A stretch of DNA of 51,572 nt from an uncultured Porphyromonadaceae bacterium (GTDB lineage Bacteria; Bacteroidota; Bacteroidia; Bacteroidales; Muribaculaceae), in contig URLF01000003.1 in the NCBI GenBank assembly GCA_900548705.1, positions 1 to 51,572 of the forward strand. Direction: 5' to 3'. Position 1 is the first letter of the stretch. Each line of letters starts with the position of its first letter. The position numbers were made by a program, and so were the translations under genes. Of the stretch, positions 19,327 to 28,764 are shown one piece after another. Below the pieces are notes generated by a model. It had not been told where the DNA came from. It did no database searches and saw nothing but the letters and a program-made list of their open reading frames with translations.

Positions 19327-19388
19327 CCGTGGGTTGGCGCGAGTGCAAAGCCCCCTTTGAGGGGCTGGCACAAAGCGGCAACCCACGG
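19327..19388. repeat. 62-nt multi-stem hairpin between convergent genes
   Basis: The outer stem is a perfect 10-bp inverted repeat, CCGTGGGTTG (19327-19336) with CAACCCACGG (19379-19388). Inside it are GTGC/GCAC (19343-19346 with 19368-19371) and GCCCC/GGGGC (19350-19354 with 19361-19365) around a CTTTGA loop. It lies between the 3' ends of the lipoprotein and TamB-like genes. It may be a two-way terminator or a dispersed REP-like element; there is no T-tract on either side. Confidence 0.6.
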
Positions 19389-19433
19389 TTATGTTTCGCC
19401 AAAGGCAGGATTCCTCCGGAATCCGGGGGGAAG

Positions 19434-19715
19434 TCAGCGGGAGGGTTCGACAGCGGATGAGGAGGGGATGGTGTCGGAGGGGGCGGATGGAGCAAGGGGG
19501 ATTGTCACCGTGGATTTCCGACGGCGGAAAAGGGGACGCAGGAACGAGGTAAGGGAATCGAAGTCCTTGCGGAGGATGATGCCTACACCCTGGGTGGTGA
19601 GCGCCGAGCGGAGATAGTAGTTCTGGTCGTTGTAACGGTTATATGCCTTCAGGCGGAAATTTCCTGAACGGTTGAGCAGGTACTCAAGCTCGAAATCCCC
19701 CACAAACTGGTTTGA
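19434..19715 (-). pseudogene. Frameshifted 3' end of the TamB-like gene
   Basis: Reading from 19715 down to a stop at 19434-19436 in the -1 frame relative to the main gene gives SNQFVGDFELEYLLNRSG, then RLKAYNRYNDQNYYLRSALT and TQGVGIILRKDFDS, with a Ser/Pro-rich end. This is the expected conserved C-terminus of the TamB/DUF490 family, where an NFVGDF-like and a LKAYNR-like motif are usual. The main frame loses the family pattern after NGNLGYRDKS, so one base seems to be missing between about 19713 and 19727. No homopolymer lies there. It could be a true mutation or an assembly error. Confidence 0.85.
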
Positions 19716-22700
19716 GTCAGACTCTTATCGCGATAGCCGAGGTTGCCGTTGAAGAGAAGGCGGTTGTTGAGCAGGCGCGACGAGAGGGCCACATCCACCT
19801 CGACATCCGAGAAGTCGCCACGGCTGGAACGCAGGGCCGGGGCGATGTTCCAGTTGTCGGAAATCTGGCCGAGGATGTTGCCCAGCTGAGAGGAGAGGGT
19901 CGAGGAGGCCACCGATACAAGTTCGTTGCCGCGTGTGGCTCCCGCCATGTAATCGGGGGTATAGAAGCGGTTGAGCGCGAGAAGATATAGTATCTGGCGG
20001 TTCATCATCTCGTCAGTGGAGATGATAGACTTCACTTTCCGGTAGATGTCGGATGTCAGGGTCGGGAACTCCAGGTCAAAGGCGATTTCAGGCTGACGAA
20101 TGTCGCCGGTCACCTGCATAATGGCATTGACCGGCACATTTGTGCGGTTAAGCTCGCTGTCGTTGAGGAAGGATTCATCGAGGTCGGAAAGATTGGCGTT
20201 GAGCGAATAGGCCGCCTTGATGTCAAGCTGGGCGGCATAGGGGTCGCCGTTGAAGGCAATCTCGCTCCCGGGCTTGATGGAGAAATCCTTGATTATGATG
20301 TCCTGGAGGGTGAAGTTGTAGTCACCCCTGTCGAGGGTGTAGGTGCCGAACATCTTCAGGTCATTGTTGGCCGAATAATAGTCCATCCTCAGATGTCCCG
20401 CGCCATAAGCGCGTATGCGGTCCCCCCCGACAGGATCCATCACCAGGGTAATCTCCGCCCCGGGGGTGACACCCATCTGTATTGTGATATTGTAGTCAGA
20501 GGAGGATGTGTCGTCATGGCTCGCGGCGAGGGCACGCAGGCGGTTGACAAGGTCCATCGAAGTGTCGCGCAGTTTCAGCGTGTCAGACAGCTCCGCGGCC
20601 AGTTTCCCCTTGTCGCGGAATGTCAGGAAGGAATATTCGTCAGCCTCAATCTGGTCAGACAGGACGAATGTGAATGTCGAGCCTGGGGCTGTCACCATGT
20701 CGATGCTGATGTCAACACGTCCCGGCTCCCCCTTGACATAAGCCCCTCCGTCGCCGAACACACGTCCGTACCAGCGGGGATTCTCCTTGACCGTCTCGTT
20801 GTAGCACAGCAGCCCCTTCGCCCCGGTGATGGCGAACTCAAACCTCGGTTCCTTGAAACAGGAGTGCCTTACCCAACCGTTGAGGTTTGCGGTGTGTCCC
20901 TTGTAATCGTGGACGGTGATTCCGTTGAGGTCGATATATCCCGGGCGGATATGGATGGAGTCCGAAGCCCAGTAGGTGGTGTTGGTGAAGTTGATGCGCA
21001 TGCTTACCGAGTCGGCCTTGACATCCCCCTCGAGGTCGATATACTTGAAATTGCCGAACACACGCGCACGCCCCGAGGCATAGCCGGTGATGTCAGAGGC
21101 GAACGCCTCCATATATGGCTGGAGGAATCCGACAGGCTCGCGGTCGACATTGAAAGTGAGGTCGAGCGAGTCGCGTGCGGCGAAAATGCCGCCGGAAACC
21201 GTGGATTTTCGGCCATGGTTGTCGATGTCGGCATCGAGCATCACGGCGAGGTCGGCAGGATTGAAGCTCGACCTGACCACAGCGTCGCCAAGCACCGTCT
21301 TGTTGTAGCTGATATCCTTGACCCTCAGACCAGGGGTCTCCAGACGGGGCTGTCCGGAATAAAGGTCGGAGGCATAGAATGTGCCGGAGGCATCCCCCCC
21401 GAGCATCGCCGCGTCTATCCCCAGCGACTCAAACAGGTAATCAAGGCTGAAATGGCTCAGATCGAGGGTCAGCAACGCCGTCGGGTCGGGCGACACCTTA
21501 CCGTTGATTTTCACGAACTGCGCACTATGGCTGGCATGTATCCCGTCGACATCCACCTCCTTGCCGCGCACCACCACCTTGGCCGGGGCGACAACCCAAG
21601 TGGAGTCGTTGAAGGTCAGCGACGACTTGCGGAGGTTGACCGTCGTCGTCAGCCCCTCCTCATCCCTGGAGAAATCGGTGGCCAGTCGCAGTTTCCCCTC
21701 GTAAGCCCTCGCGCGGTCAATCTTCCACTCCAGGGTGGAACGCAGTATGTTGTCCCCACCCGAGGCAGTCAGCGACACGGTCATCGGCCCACCTTTGGTC
21801 GGCGCGGTGGTCAGGAAATTGAGCCGTCCACGTCCCTCCTCACCGTCGATATATGCCGACAGTGATGTGTTCTCTATGAGTTTGGAGCCTTGCCTGAGAT
21901 AGGGAGCCGACAGGTTAAGCTCCAGGTCGTGGGTCTCCTGGCAGACACCACCTTTTATCGTCACAGGGTATATGACACTCATCGGCAGATGGAAGAACGC
22001 TGCGAGACGTTCGGTCTCCTTGACCGTGAAATCAAAGAGAAAATCGTTGGTGGCCATCAGCCCGTTGCGGGTGCTGGCACTTTTGGCCTGCTCAGCCTCA
22101 AGGTCGTGACGAGCATGGGCCGGCAGCAATGCAGGGAACGCCTCCGACACGATGTCAAGCACCGCATCCCCAAGGAATTGGAAATCAAACATACCCCACA
22201 ACGAGCCGTCGAGCCAGTCGCTCTCCAGGTCAAGGCGCGCGTTGCCATCCTCCAGCGTGCGGGATTCAAGATTGAACCGCGACATGGTCAGGGCCTCCCC
22301 GTCGGCCGGTTTCAGGGTGAGGTCGGTTATAGTGGCGTGGCCATCCATGCAGCGCACGTCAGGCCCTGCGAAATCCACATCAATGTTGGCCGACATAATC
22401 CCTCCGGGATATTTCCCCCACAACCCCAGACGGTCAGGGCAAATACGCCCCACATCAGCGGTCAGGGTGACCGCCGGATTCTTCCTGTCAATCGAGACAG
22501 TACCCTCGGCAATCAAGGCCAGGTCGCGGTCATCCACCCCGATTCTACCCCCGGCGATATCATTGTCGATGGTCAGCTCCGCGCCCACCCCTGTCAGTTC
22601 ATGGCCTTTCAGGGCCACACGCGGCATAGCCACCTCGGCGTTGCCGTGATGCTCATTCCCGGCCACGGTGTAGAACGCCTCCACTTTCCCCTCCATCCCG

Positions 22701-24028
22701 GCAGGGCCGACAGCGGGGAACAGCACCCCGAGGTCGAGGTAACCGTCAGTCTCCAGAGAGGCGTGGATGTCGTAATGTGTCTTGTCTGATATGGAGCCGG
22801 CCCCGGCGAATGTCAGCTTTCCGGGAGCGGCGGCCAATGAGAGATTGCCGTCAAATGAGCGCATTGTCAGCTCACCGTCGGCGATGAGTGACACAGGCCC
22901 GGCGGCACGTAGCAGCTCGGCGACCTTTGGGGAGACCACCCCCATCTCCGTGACCATTCCCGCCACCTGCCCCCCCGAGAACGCGACATCGAGGTTGCCA
23001 AGCTTGACTGACCTCTCCTCACTCTCGAGGTCAAAGCCCTTGGCCGAAAGGTCGACAGTAAGCATGTTCTCCATTTCAAGGCTCATACGGGCGGTAAGCT
23101 CCGAGGGGGTGCCGGAGATGGTGAAACGGGGGAAGGAGGCCATCACCCTCATATGATCGAGGGGAAGCCAGAACGCCTTGAGGTCAGGCATCCATAGATG
23201 GGAGTCGTCCGACAGACTGACCGTCAGGGGGTATTTCCTTACACTGGCCGGAATACTGCCCAGCCCGTCAAGGGGGAGGCGTATGTCGGCGAATTTCAGC
23301 CGCGAGGCCGGAAGCTCCAGGTCGAGATTCCTTACCTCAAGCTCCTTAGCGGATATATGGAACATACCCGACAGCTGCCTGACGGCGAAACCGGCCTGCT
23401 CCTCGAACCCCATTCGTCTGAGGTTTATCGTGAAATCGTCATTGGTCAGGCGGGGAAGAGTCAGGTCGGCGCGGAATTTCGAGACATGTAAGTGGTTGGG
23501 GTCGAACTGCTCTTTCCGGGGCTGGTCAACCACATCATAGCTGACCGAGGAGGAGCGGATTATGACGGTCGATACCTTCAGGTCGAAACTCGTGGGGGGC
23601 TTGTTCTTCTCTTTTGGGCTGACCGCGTCAATCACCCCCTGGATATTCAGAGGGGCAGACAGCGAATCGCGGCGCAGCCGGACATCGAGACCGATGAGCT
23701 GCACATAATCGACGCGCCAGGTGTCGGATGTCAGGCCGTCCCACAGAGACACACCGGCCCCGAGACGGCTCACCGTCAGGGCCGTGTCGCCCGGCGCGGT
23801 CTCAAGCACCACATCCCGTAGGATGACCCGGTTGAAAGGCATCACCCCTAACTCACCTATCGTGACACGGGCATCAAGCAGCTCTGACAACTCCTTCTCC
23901 AGCGTGTCGGCGATGCGGCGCTGGACTCCCGTCAGCGACAGGGCCACATACAGCACGGCCGGAACCACCGCTATGAGAATCAAGGCGGTAACCAGTATGG
24001 TGCGGAGAATAGAGTAAACAGACCTCAT
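19649..24028 (-). CDS. TamB-like translocation and assembly module protein (AsmA-like), C-terminus frameshifted
   Basis: As read, this is a 1459-residue protein starting at 24028. An N-terminal transmembrane segment (about residues 7-31) anchors it in the inner membrane. It is followed by an AsmA-like start (RRIADTLEKELSELLDARVTIG) and a very long beta-repeat region predicted to span the periplasm. The DUF490/TamB domain occupies about the last 400 residues. Such proteins carry lipids or outer-membrane protein substrates between the membranes. The last 20 or so residues do not fit the family. The true end continues in another frame to 19434, which would give about 1531 residues. No TamA gene is adjacent. 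A possible leader hairpin (CCCGGCT/AGCCGGG, 24061-24083) and a weak -7 (TAACTTCG on the minus strand, 24104-24111) lie upstream. Confidence 0.9.
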   Translation of the reverse strand: MRSVYSILRTILVTALILIAVVPAVLYVALSLTGVQRRIADTLEKELSELLDARVTIGELGVMPFNRVILRDVVLETAPGDTALTVSRLGAGVSLWDGLTSDTWRVDYVQLIGLDVRLRRDSLSAPLNIQGVIDAVSPKEKNKPPTSFDLKVSTVIIRSSSVSYDVVDQPRKEQFDPNHLHVSKFRADLTLPRLTNDDFTINLRRMGFEEQAGFAVRQLSGMFHISAKELEVRNLDLELPASRLKFADIRLPLDGLGSIPASVRKYPLTVSLSDDSHLWMPDLKAFWLPLDHMRVMASFPRFTISGTPSELTARMSLEMENMLTVDLSAKGFDLESEERSVKLGNLDVAFSGGQVAGMVTEMGVVSPKVAELLRAAGPVSLIADGELTMRSFDGNLSLAAAPGKLTFAGAGSISDKTHYDIHASLETDGYLDLGVLFPAVGPAGMEGKVEAFYTVAGNEHHGNAEVAMPRVALKGHELTGVGAELTIDNDIAGGRIGVDDRDLALIAEGTVSIDRKNPAVTLTADVGRICPDRLGLWGKYPGGIMSANIDVDFAGPDVRCMDGHATITDLTLKPADGEALTMSRFNLESRTLEDGNARLDLESDWLDGSLWGMFDFQFLGDAVLDIVSEAFPALLPAHARHDLEAEQAKSASTRNGLMATNDFLFDFTVKETERLAAFFHLPMSVIYPVTIKGGVCQETHDLELNLSAPYLRQGSKLIENTSLSAYIDGEEGRGRLNFLTTAPTKGGPMTVSLTASGGDNILRSTLEWKIDRARAYEGKLRLATDFSRDEEGLTTTVNLRKSSLTFNDSTWVVAPAKVVVRGKEVDVDGIHASHSAQFVKINGKVSPDPTALLTLDLSHFSLDYLFESLGIDAAMLGGDASGTFYASDLYSGQPRLETPGLRVKDISYNKTVLGDAVVRSSFNPADLAVMLDADIDNHGRKSTVSGGIFAARDSLDLTFNVDREPVGFLQPYMEAFASDITGYASGRARVFGNFKYIDLEGDVKADSVSMRINFTNTTYWASDSIHIRPGYIDLNGITVHDYKGHTANLNGWVRHSCFKEPRFEFAITGAKGLLCYNETVKENPRWYGRVFGDGGAYVKGEPGRVDISIDMVTAPGSTFTFVLSDQIEADEYSFLTFRDKGKLAAELSDTLKLRDTSMDLVNRLRALAASHDDTSSSDYNITIQMGVTPGAEITLVMDPVGGDRIRAYGAGHLRMDYYSANNDLKMFGTYTLDRGDYNFTLQDIIIKDFSIKPGSEIAFNGDPYAAQLDIKAAYSLNANLSDLDESFLNDSELNRTNVPVNAIMQVTGDIRQPEIAFDLEFPTLTSDIYRKVKSIISTDEMMNRQILYLLALNRFYTPDYMAGATRGNELVSVASSTLSSQLGNILGQISDNWNIAPALRSSRGDFSDVEVDVALSSRLLNNRLLFNGNLGYRDKSLTQTSLWGISSLSTCSTVQEISA

Positions 24029-24131
24029 CTGACTATCAATCGTTTATGCACACGTCAACTCCCGGCTGCGAACCGAAGCCGGGGATGACATCGTATTTCT
24101 CTGCGAAGTTAACAAAAAAACCGCATATTTC

Positions 24132-24162
24132 TTGCCAGAATCTCAACGAATCACTAACTTTG
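24132..24162 (+). promoter_or_regulatory. Promoter of the small outer-membrane barrel gene
   Basis: TTG at 24132-24134, 20 nt, then TAACTTTG at 24155-24162 is a full consensus match. It is divergent from the TamB-like gene. Confidence 0.75.
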
Positions 24163-24216
24163 TTGCTAAAAGATTGTATCTGTTTTCACAATCTATAAAG
24201 CCACCACACAAAGAAT

Positions 24217-24759
24217 ATGTCAGGTAAACGATGGATAACAGCGGCACTGGCCGCCACGGCGCTTTGCGTAGGAACCGTAGCCCGCGCCGACCAGTACAGC
24301 GGAGAAAAGACTCTCGGCATCAAAGCCGGTTACAACACCTATAACCACCGCCCGTTGGCCGGAGCCCAGTTCTCTTACCGCTTCAACCGCCTGCTGAGAC
24401 TCAGCCCCAATGTGGAATATGTCTTCCGCAACGACGGCCTCGACGCATTCATGGCAAACCTGAACATGGAATTTGTGTTCCCTCTCGCCCAGGGACGCTG
24501 CGACATCTATCCGCTGGCCGGTATCAACTTCTCGAGCTGGAACTACCACAGCACCGACATCACCCCCATGGTGTCCGCTCCCGACCTTCCGGAGACCAAT
24601 GATGTGTCGTCACGCGTGTCACGCTTCGGCCTGAACGCCGGTGTCGGCTTCGGAGTGAACATAAGCGGTTCGCTCCGTCTGTCGGCAAGCGGCGCCTACA
24701 CCTTCATCAAGGAGTTCCACGGAGCGAACATCGTCCTCGGAATCCATTACCGGTTCTGA
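24217..24759 (+). CDS. Small outer-membrane beta-barrel protein
   Basis: The 180-residue protein has a signal peptide (about residues 1-24, ending VARA) and alternating amphipathic strands of an 8-stranded OmpA/porin-like barrel (LGIKAGYNTYN, GAQFSYRFN, PNVEYVFRN, NMEFVFP). It ends with the outer-membrane C-terminal signature IHYRF. No peptidoglycan-binding domain is attached. Its function is unknown. It has its own strong promoter and is 75 bp upstream of ferritin, with no visible promoter or terminator between, so co-transcription is possible. Confidence 0.85.
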   Translation: MSGKRWITAALAATALCVGTVARADQYSGEKTLGIKAGYNTYNHRPLAGAQFSYRFNRLLRLSPNVEYVFRNDGLDAFMANLNMEFVFPLAQGRCDIYPLAGINFSSWNYHSTDITPMVSAPDLPETNDVSSRVSRFGLNAGVGFGVNISGSLRLSASGAYTFIKEFHGANIVLGIHYRF

Positions 24760-24834
24760 ACCTCGCGCCCCCCCTCGCGGCCACGGCAACCACGAAACAT
24801 CACAACAAAAACCAATAAACTTACTGACAAGACT

Positions 24835-25356
24835 ATGATTTCAAAAGAACTGGAAAAGGCGATAAACGCCCAGATCAACGCCGAACTCTGGTCGGCATAT
24901 CTCTATCTCTCCATGTCAATGCACTTCGCACACGCCGGATACACCGGTATCGCGAACTGGTATGCCGTGCAGTTCAAAGAGGAACAGGACCACGCAACCA
25001 TCTTCATGAACTACCTCAACTCCCGCGACGGCAAGGTGACACTTGAACCGATTGCCGGCGTGGAGACCGAATGGGAGTCACCCCTGGCCGCTTTCGCCGC
25101 CACCCTCGCCCACGAGCAGAAGGTGACCTCGCTCATCAACGACCTCAACACACTGGCTGTCGAGCACAAGGACTACGCAACCCAGGCCACTCTCCAGTGG
25201 TTCATCACCGAGCAGATCGAGGAGGAGGAGACCGCCCGCGAATATATCGACGCCCTCAAGAAAATCGGCGACAACGGCTACGGACTCTACATGTTTGACA
25301 AGGAGCTGGCCGCACGCACCTACACCACCCCCAGCCCCCTTGCTTCAAAAGACTAA
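24835..25356 (+). CDS. ftnA: Non-heme ferritin
   Basis: Ferritin stores iron in a 24-subunit shell after ferroxidase oxidation of Fe(II). The 173-residue protein keeps the ferroxidase residues expected from E. coli FtnA: E17, E50, H53, E94, Q127 and E130. The four-helix bundle and short fifth helix are complete. Length is slightly above the E. coli protein. It lies downstream of a barrel gene and upstream of mutS. No Fur-type box can be picked out by eye. Confidence 0.96.
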   Translation: MISKELEKAINAQINAELWSAYLYLSMSMHFAHAGYTGIANWYAVQFKEEQDHATIFMNYLNSRDGKVTLEPIAGVETEWESPLAAFAATLAHEQKVTSLINDLNTLAVEHKDYATQATLQWFITEQIEEEETAREYIDALKKIGDNGYGLYMFDKELAARTYTTPSPLASKD

Positions 25357-25500
25357 ACCGATATCCGTTCCGGACTCCCTGGGAATCCATCTCCCTGTCT
25401 TATACCACCCCTCGCCTCGCCCGCAGCGCATCATGCCCCGGGCGGAGCGGGGGATGATTTCCCAATAATAATTAACCCCGTTTTATCCCCTTACCGATTT

Positions 25501-28119
25501 ATGGCGAAGAAGGTTGTCGAGACCCCGCTGATGAAACAATATGTCCAGATGAAAGAGAAACATCCCGACGCGGTGTTGCTCTTCCGTGTGGGCGACTTCT
25601 ACGAGACATTCAGTGACGACGCGATAACAACGTCGGAAATCCTCGGCATCACCCTGACCCGCCGCGCCAACGGGGCGGCCTCCTCAATCGAACTTGCCGG
25701 ATTCCCCCACCACGCCCTCGACACCTACCTGCCGAAACTGGTCAGGGCCGGAAAGCGCGTGGCCATATGCGAGCAGCTCGAAGACCCCAAGCTGGTAAAG
25801 AACCGCCTGGTAAAGCGTGACATCACCGAGCTTGTCACCCCCGGCGTGGCCCTGGGTGACAATGTCCTCGACCACAGGGAGAACAACTTCCTCGCCGCCG
25901 TCCATTTCGACAAGGACACCCTCGGGGTGGCCTTCCTCGACATCTCAACCGGTGAATTCCTGGCGGCACAGGGCGACACCGACTATGTAGGCAAGCTCCT
26001 GTCGAGCTTCGCCCCCAAGGAGGTGCTGGTCGAGCGCGGAAACCGCATGCGCCTCGAAGGGGAATTCAACGGCAAGTATCCGGTATTCGAGCTTGAAGAC
26101 TGGGTATTCACCCCCCAGGCAGCCAACGACCGCCTGCTTAAACAATTCGAGACCGTCTCGCTGAAAGGGTTCGGACTCGGCAAGATACCCCGCGCCGTGG
26201 TGGCCGCCGGGGCGATACTCCATTACCTCGACATCACCCGCCACACCCAGACAGGCCATATCGTCCGCATCGCCCGCATCGAGGCCGACCAGTTCGTGCG
26301 CCTCGACAAGTTCACCGTCCGCAACCTCGAACTTCTCGTGCCGCTCGGCGAGGAGGGGAAAAGCCTGCTCGACGTGATTGACCGCACGGTAAGCCCGATG
26401 GGTGCCCGTATGCTGCGCCGGTGGATATGCTTCCCGCTTAAGAATCCGGTGGAAATCAACCGCCGTCTCGACGTGGTCGAGTATTTCTTCAAGGAGCCTG
26501 AACGCCGCGACGCCCTGGTCGAGCTGTTAGGTCAGGTAGGCGACCTCGAACGCCTGGTGTCGAAAGTAGCCGTTGGGCGCGTCACCCCGCGCGAGGTGGT
26601 GCAGGTCAAAAACGCCCTCGTGGCCGTGGAGCCGATGCGCCGCCTTTGCATGGGAGCCGCCCTCGACGTGTTGCGCTCGATGGGTGAAAGCCTCAACCCC
26701 TGCGAGCTGATGCGCGACCGTATCGCCCGCGAAATCTCCGAGGATGCCCCCAACGCACTCAACAAGGGTCACGTCATCAAGGCCGGGGTAGACAAGGAGC
26801 TTGACGAGCTGCGCCAGATGGCATTCCAGGGCAAAGATTACCTGCAACAGATACAGCGGCGCGAGAGCGAGGCCACCGGCATCCCGAGCCTGAAAATCGG
26901 CTACAACAATGTATTCGGCTACTACATCGAAGTCACCAACACCCACAAGAACAAGGTGCCGTCGGAGTGGATACGCAAGCAGACACTTGTCAACGCCGAG
27001 CGCTACATCACCGCCGAGTTGAAGGAATACGAGGAGAAAATCCTGACCGCCCAGGAACGCATCGAGACCATCGAGGCAAGGCTCTACAACGAGCTTGTGG
27101 CACGTCTCGCCGAGTATGTGCCGGTAATCCTGGCCGACGCGAAAGTGATAGCCCGGCTCGACTGCCTGCTGGCATTCACCCGTGTGGCCCGCGAGAACCA
27201 TTACAACCGTCCGGTGGTCGACGATTCCCTGACGATTGAAATAGTCCAGGGCCGTCATCCGGTAATCGAGAAGGAGCTTCCCCCCGGCACACCCTACATC
27301 TCCAACTCAGTCACCCTCGACAACGAGGAGACCCAGGTGATGATGATCACCGGCCCGAACATGGCCGGTAAGTCGGCCCTGCTGCGCCAGACGGCCCTGA
27401 ATGTGCTGTTGGCCCAGATAGGTAGCTTCGTCGCCGCCGAGAGCGCCCGCATCGGCGTGGTCGACAAGATTTTCACCCGTGTCGGGGCCTCGGACAACAT
27501 ATCCCTCGGCGAATCGACATTCATGGTGGAGATGAACGAGGCCGCCTCCATCCTCAACAACATCAGCCGCCGATCCCTCATCCTCTTCGACGAGCTGGGA
27601 CGCGGCACCTCGACCTATGACGGCATCTCCATCGCCTGGGCCATCGTCGAGTACCTCAACCGCTGTCCCGAGAAGCCCAAGACCCTCTTCGCCACCCACT
27701 ACCACGAGCTTAACGAGATGGCAGAAAGCTATCCCGGAGTCAAGAACTTCAATGTCTCGGTCAAGGAAATCGACGGCAAGGTGGTCTTCCTGCGAAAGCT
27801 GAAACCGGGAGGATCGGAACACAGTTTCGGTATCCATGTCGCCAAGCTCGCCGGCATGCCACGCGCCATCGTCGACCGCGCTTCGGCTGTCCTCAAGCAG
27901 CTTGAGGAGATAAACCGTGGCAACTCCGGGGAGAAGGTGGGGAAATCAATTCCCCAGCCGCAGACCGAAGCCGGGATGCAACTCAGTTTCTTCCAGCTCG
28001 ACGACCCCGTCCTGAGCCAGATCCGTGACGAGCTGCTCGGTCTCGACATCAACAACCTTTCCCCCCTCCAGGCCCTCAACAAACTCTCCACCCTCCGTGA
28101 AATCCTCCAGGGAAAATAA
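25501..28119 (+). CDS. mutS: DNA mismatch repair protein MutS
   Basis: MutS recognises mismatches and small loops and starts methyl-independent or MutL-dependent repair. The 872-residue protein has the mismatch-binding motif GDFYETF (F33, E35 of the F-x-E), and the connector, lever and clamp domains. The ABC ATPase core has Walker A GPNMAGKS (618-625) and Walker B FDELGRGTS (D697, E698 region), plus the ATPase His motif FATHYHEL. The C-terminus keeps a helix-turn-helix and tail. Length and domain order are those of full MutS1, not MutS2. A phosphatase gene follows after 25 bp. Confidence 0.98.
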   Translation: MAKKVVETPLMKQYVQMKEKHPDAVLLFRVGDFYETFSDDAITTSEILGITLTRRANGAASSIELAGFPHHALDTYLPKLVRAGKRVAICEQLEDPKLVKNRLVKRDITELVTPGVALGDNVLDHRENNFLAAVHFDKDTLGVAFLDISTGEFLAAQGDTDYVGKLLSSFAPKEVLVERGNRMRLEGEFNGKYPVFELEDWVFTPQAANDRLLKQFETVSLKGFGLGKIPRAVVAAGAILHYLDITRHTQTGHIVRIARIEADQFVRLDKFTVRNLELLVPLGEEGKSLLDVIDRTVSPMGARMLRRWICFPLKNPVEINRRLDVVEYFFKEPERRDALVELLGQVGDLERLVSKVAVGRVTPREVVQVKNALVAVEPMRRLCMGAALDVLRSMGESLNPCELMRDRIAREISEDAPNALNKGHVIKAGVDKELDELRQMAFQGKDYLQQIQRRESEATGIPSLKIGYNNVFGYYIEVTNTHKNKVPSEWIRKQTLVNAERYITAELKEYEEKILTAQERIETIEARLYNELVARLAEYVPVILADAKVIARLDCLLAFTRVARENHYNRPVVDDSLTIEIVQGRHPVIEKELPPGTPYISNSVTLDNEETQVMMITGPNMAGKSALLRQTALNVLLAQIGSFVAAESARIGVVDKIFTRVGASDNISLGESTFMVEMNEAASILNNISRRSLILFDELGRGTSTYDGISIAWAIVEYLNRCPEKPKTLFATHYHELNEMAESYPGVKNFNVSVKEIDGKVVFLRKLKPGGSEHSFGIHVAKLAGMPRAIVDRASAVLKQLEEINRGNSGEKVGKSIPQPQTEAGMQLSFFQLDDPVLSQIRDELLGLDINNLSPLQALNKLSTLREILQGK

Positions 28120-28144
28120 CCAGCATTTCAACCCCTCCTGCCTT

Positions 28145-28741
28145 ATGAGCGACAAAACCAGCCTCACCCCACGCGAAGCCCTCGCAAACCGCGTGCGCTC
28201 CATCCTCGCCGAGAAACGCCCCGTCAGGATTCTTTTCGTCTGCCTGGGCAACATCTGCCGCAGCCCCGCCGCCGAGGCGGTAATGCTCGACACCATCGGA
28301 CGTCTCGGGCAGTCACACCTCTGGGAGGTCGATTCTGCCGGGACAGGCAACTACCATATCGGCGACCTCGCCGATCCCCGCATGCGCAGCCATGCCGCAC
28401 GCCGTGGCATCCGCCTGCTCCACCGCGCCCGCCAGGTGAAAGCCTCCGACTTCTATGACTTCGACATCATCATCGGCATGGATGACTCCAACCTGCGCAA
28501 CCTCCGGGCGATGTCACCCACCGTCGAGACCGATTCCAAGATAATCCCGATGGCGGCATTCTTCCCCGGAGCGGAACTCGCCCCCGAGCAACCGGCCAGG
28601 AAAGGAATCGCGTCGGTCATCGGGCCGTTCGACAGCTATGACCATGTCCCCGACCCCTACTACTCGGGAGCGGAAGGTTTCGAGCTTGTGCTTGACATGC
28701 TTGAGGCTGGTTGCCGCAACATTGCCTCACTCCCGGGCTGA
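28145..28741 (+). CDS. Low-molecular-weight protein tyrosine phosphatase
   Basis: The 198-residue protein has the phosphate loop VCLGNICRSP (C33, R39) and the general acid in DPYYSG (D170), both hallmarks of LMW-PTP. It removes phosphate from tyrosine or from arginine residues of proteins. I start it at the ATG at 28145 because the longer in-frame reading from 28025 overlaps mutS and is of low complexity. Even so it has about 25 extra N-terminal residues compared with the usual 155-residue enzyme. It begins 25 bp after mutS. No tyrosine kinase gene is adjacent. Substrate is unknown. Confidence 0.93.
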   Translation: MSDKTSLTPREALANRVRSILAEKRPVRILFVCLGNICRSPAAEAVMLDTIGRLGQSHLWEVDSAGTGNYHIGDLADPRMRSHAARRGIRLLHRARQVKASDFYDFDIIIGMDDSNLRNLRAMSPTVETDSKIIPMAAFFPGAELAPEQPARKGIASVIGPFDSYDHVPDPYYSGAEGFELVLDMLEAGCRNIASLPG

Positions 28742-28764
28742 ACTTTATCGGCCGGTAACGCATT

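Noticed and set aside
20393..21865. Long open frame (490 codons) antisense to the TamB-like gene
   Set aside because: It lies wholly inside a real gene on the other strand and encodes a charged product without any motif.
24061..24083. CCCGGCT/AGCCGGG hairpin in the leader of the TamB-like gene
   Set aside because: It is short, has no T-tract and no known regulatory pattern; I only mention it.
25357..25500. A terminator between ferritin and mutS
   Set aside because: A GC-rich GCCCG/CGGGC pairing exists, but it has no following T-run and the stem is interrupted.
28025..28144. An upstream start for the phosphatase gene inside mutS
   Set aside because: The extra 40 residues overlap mutS, are Ser/Pro-rich and show no family similarity.
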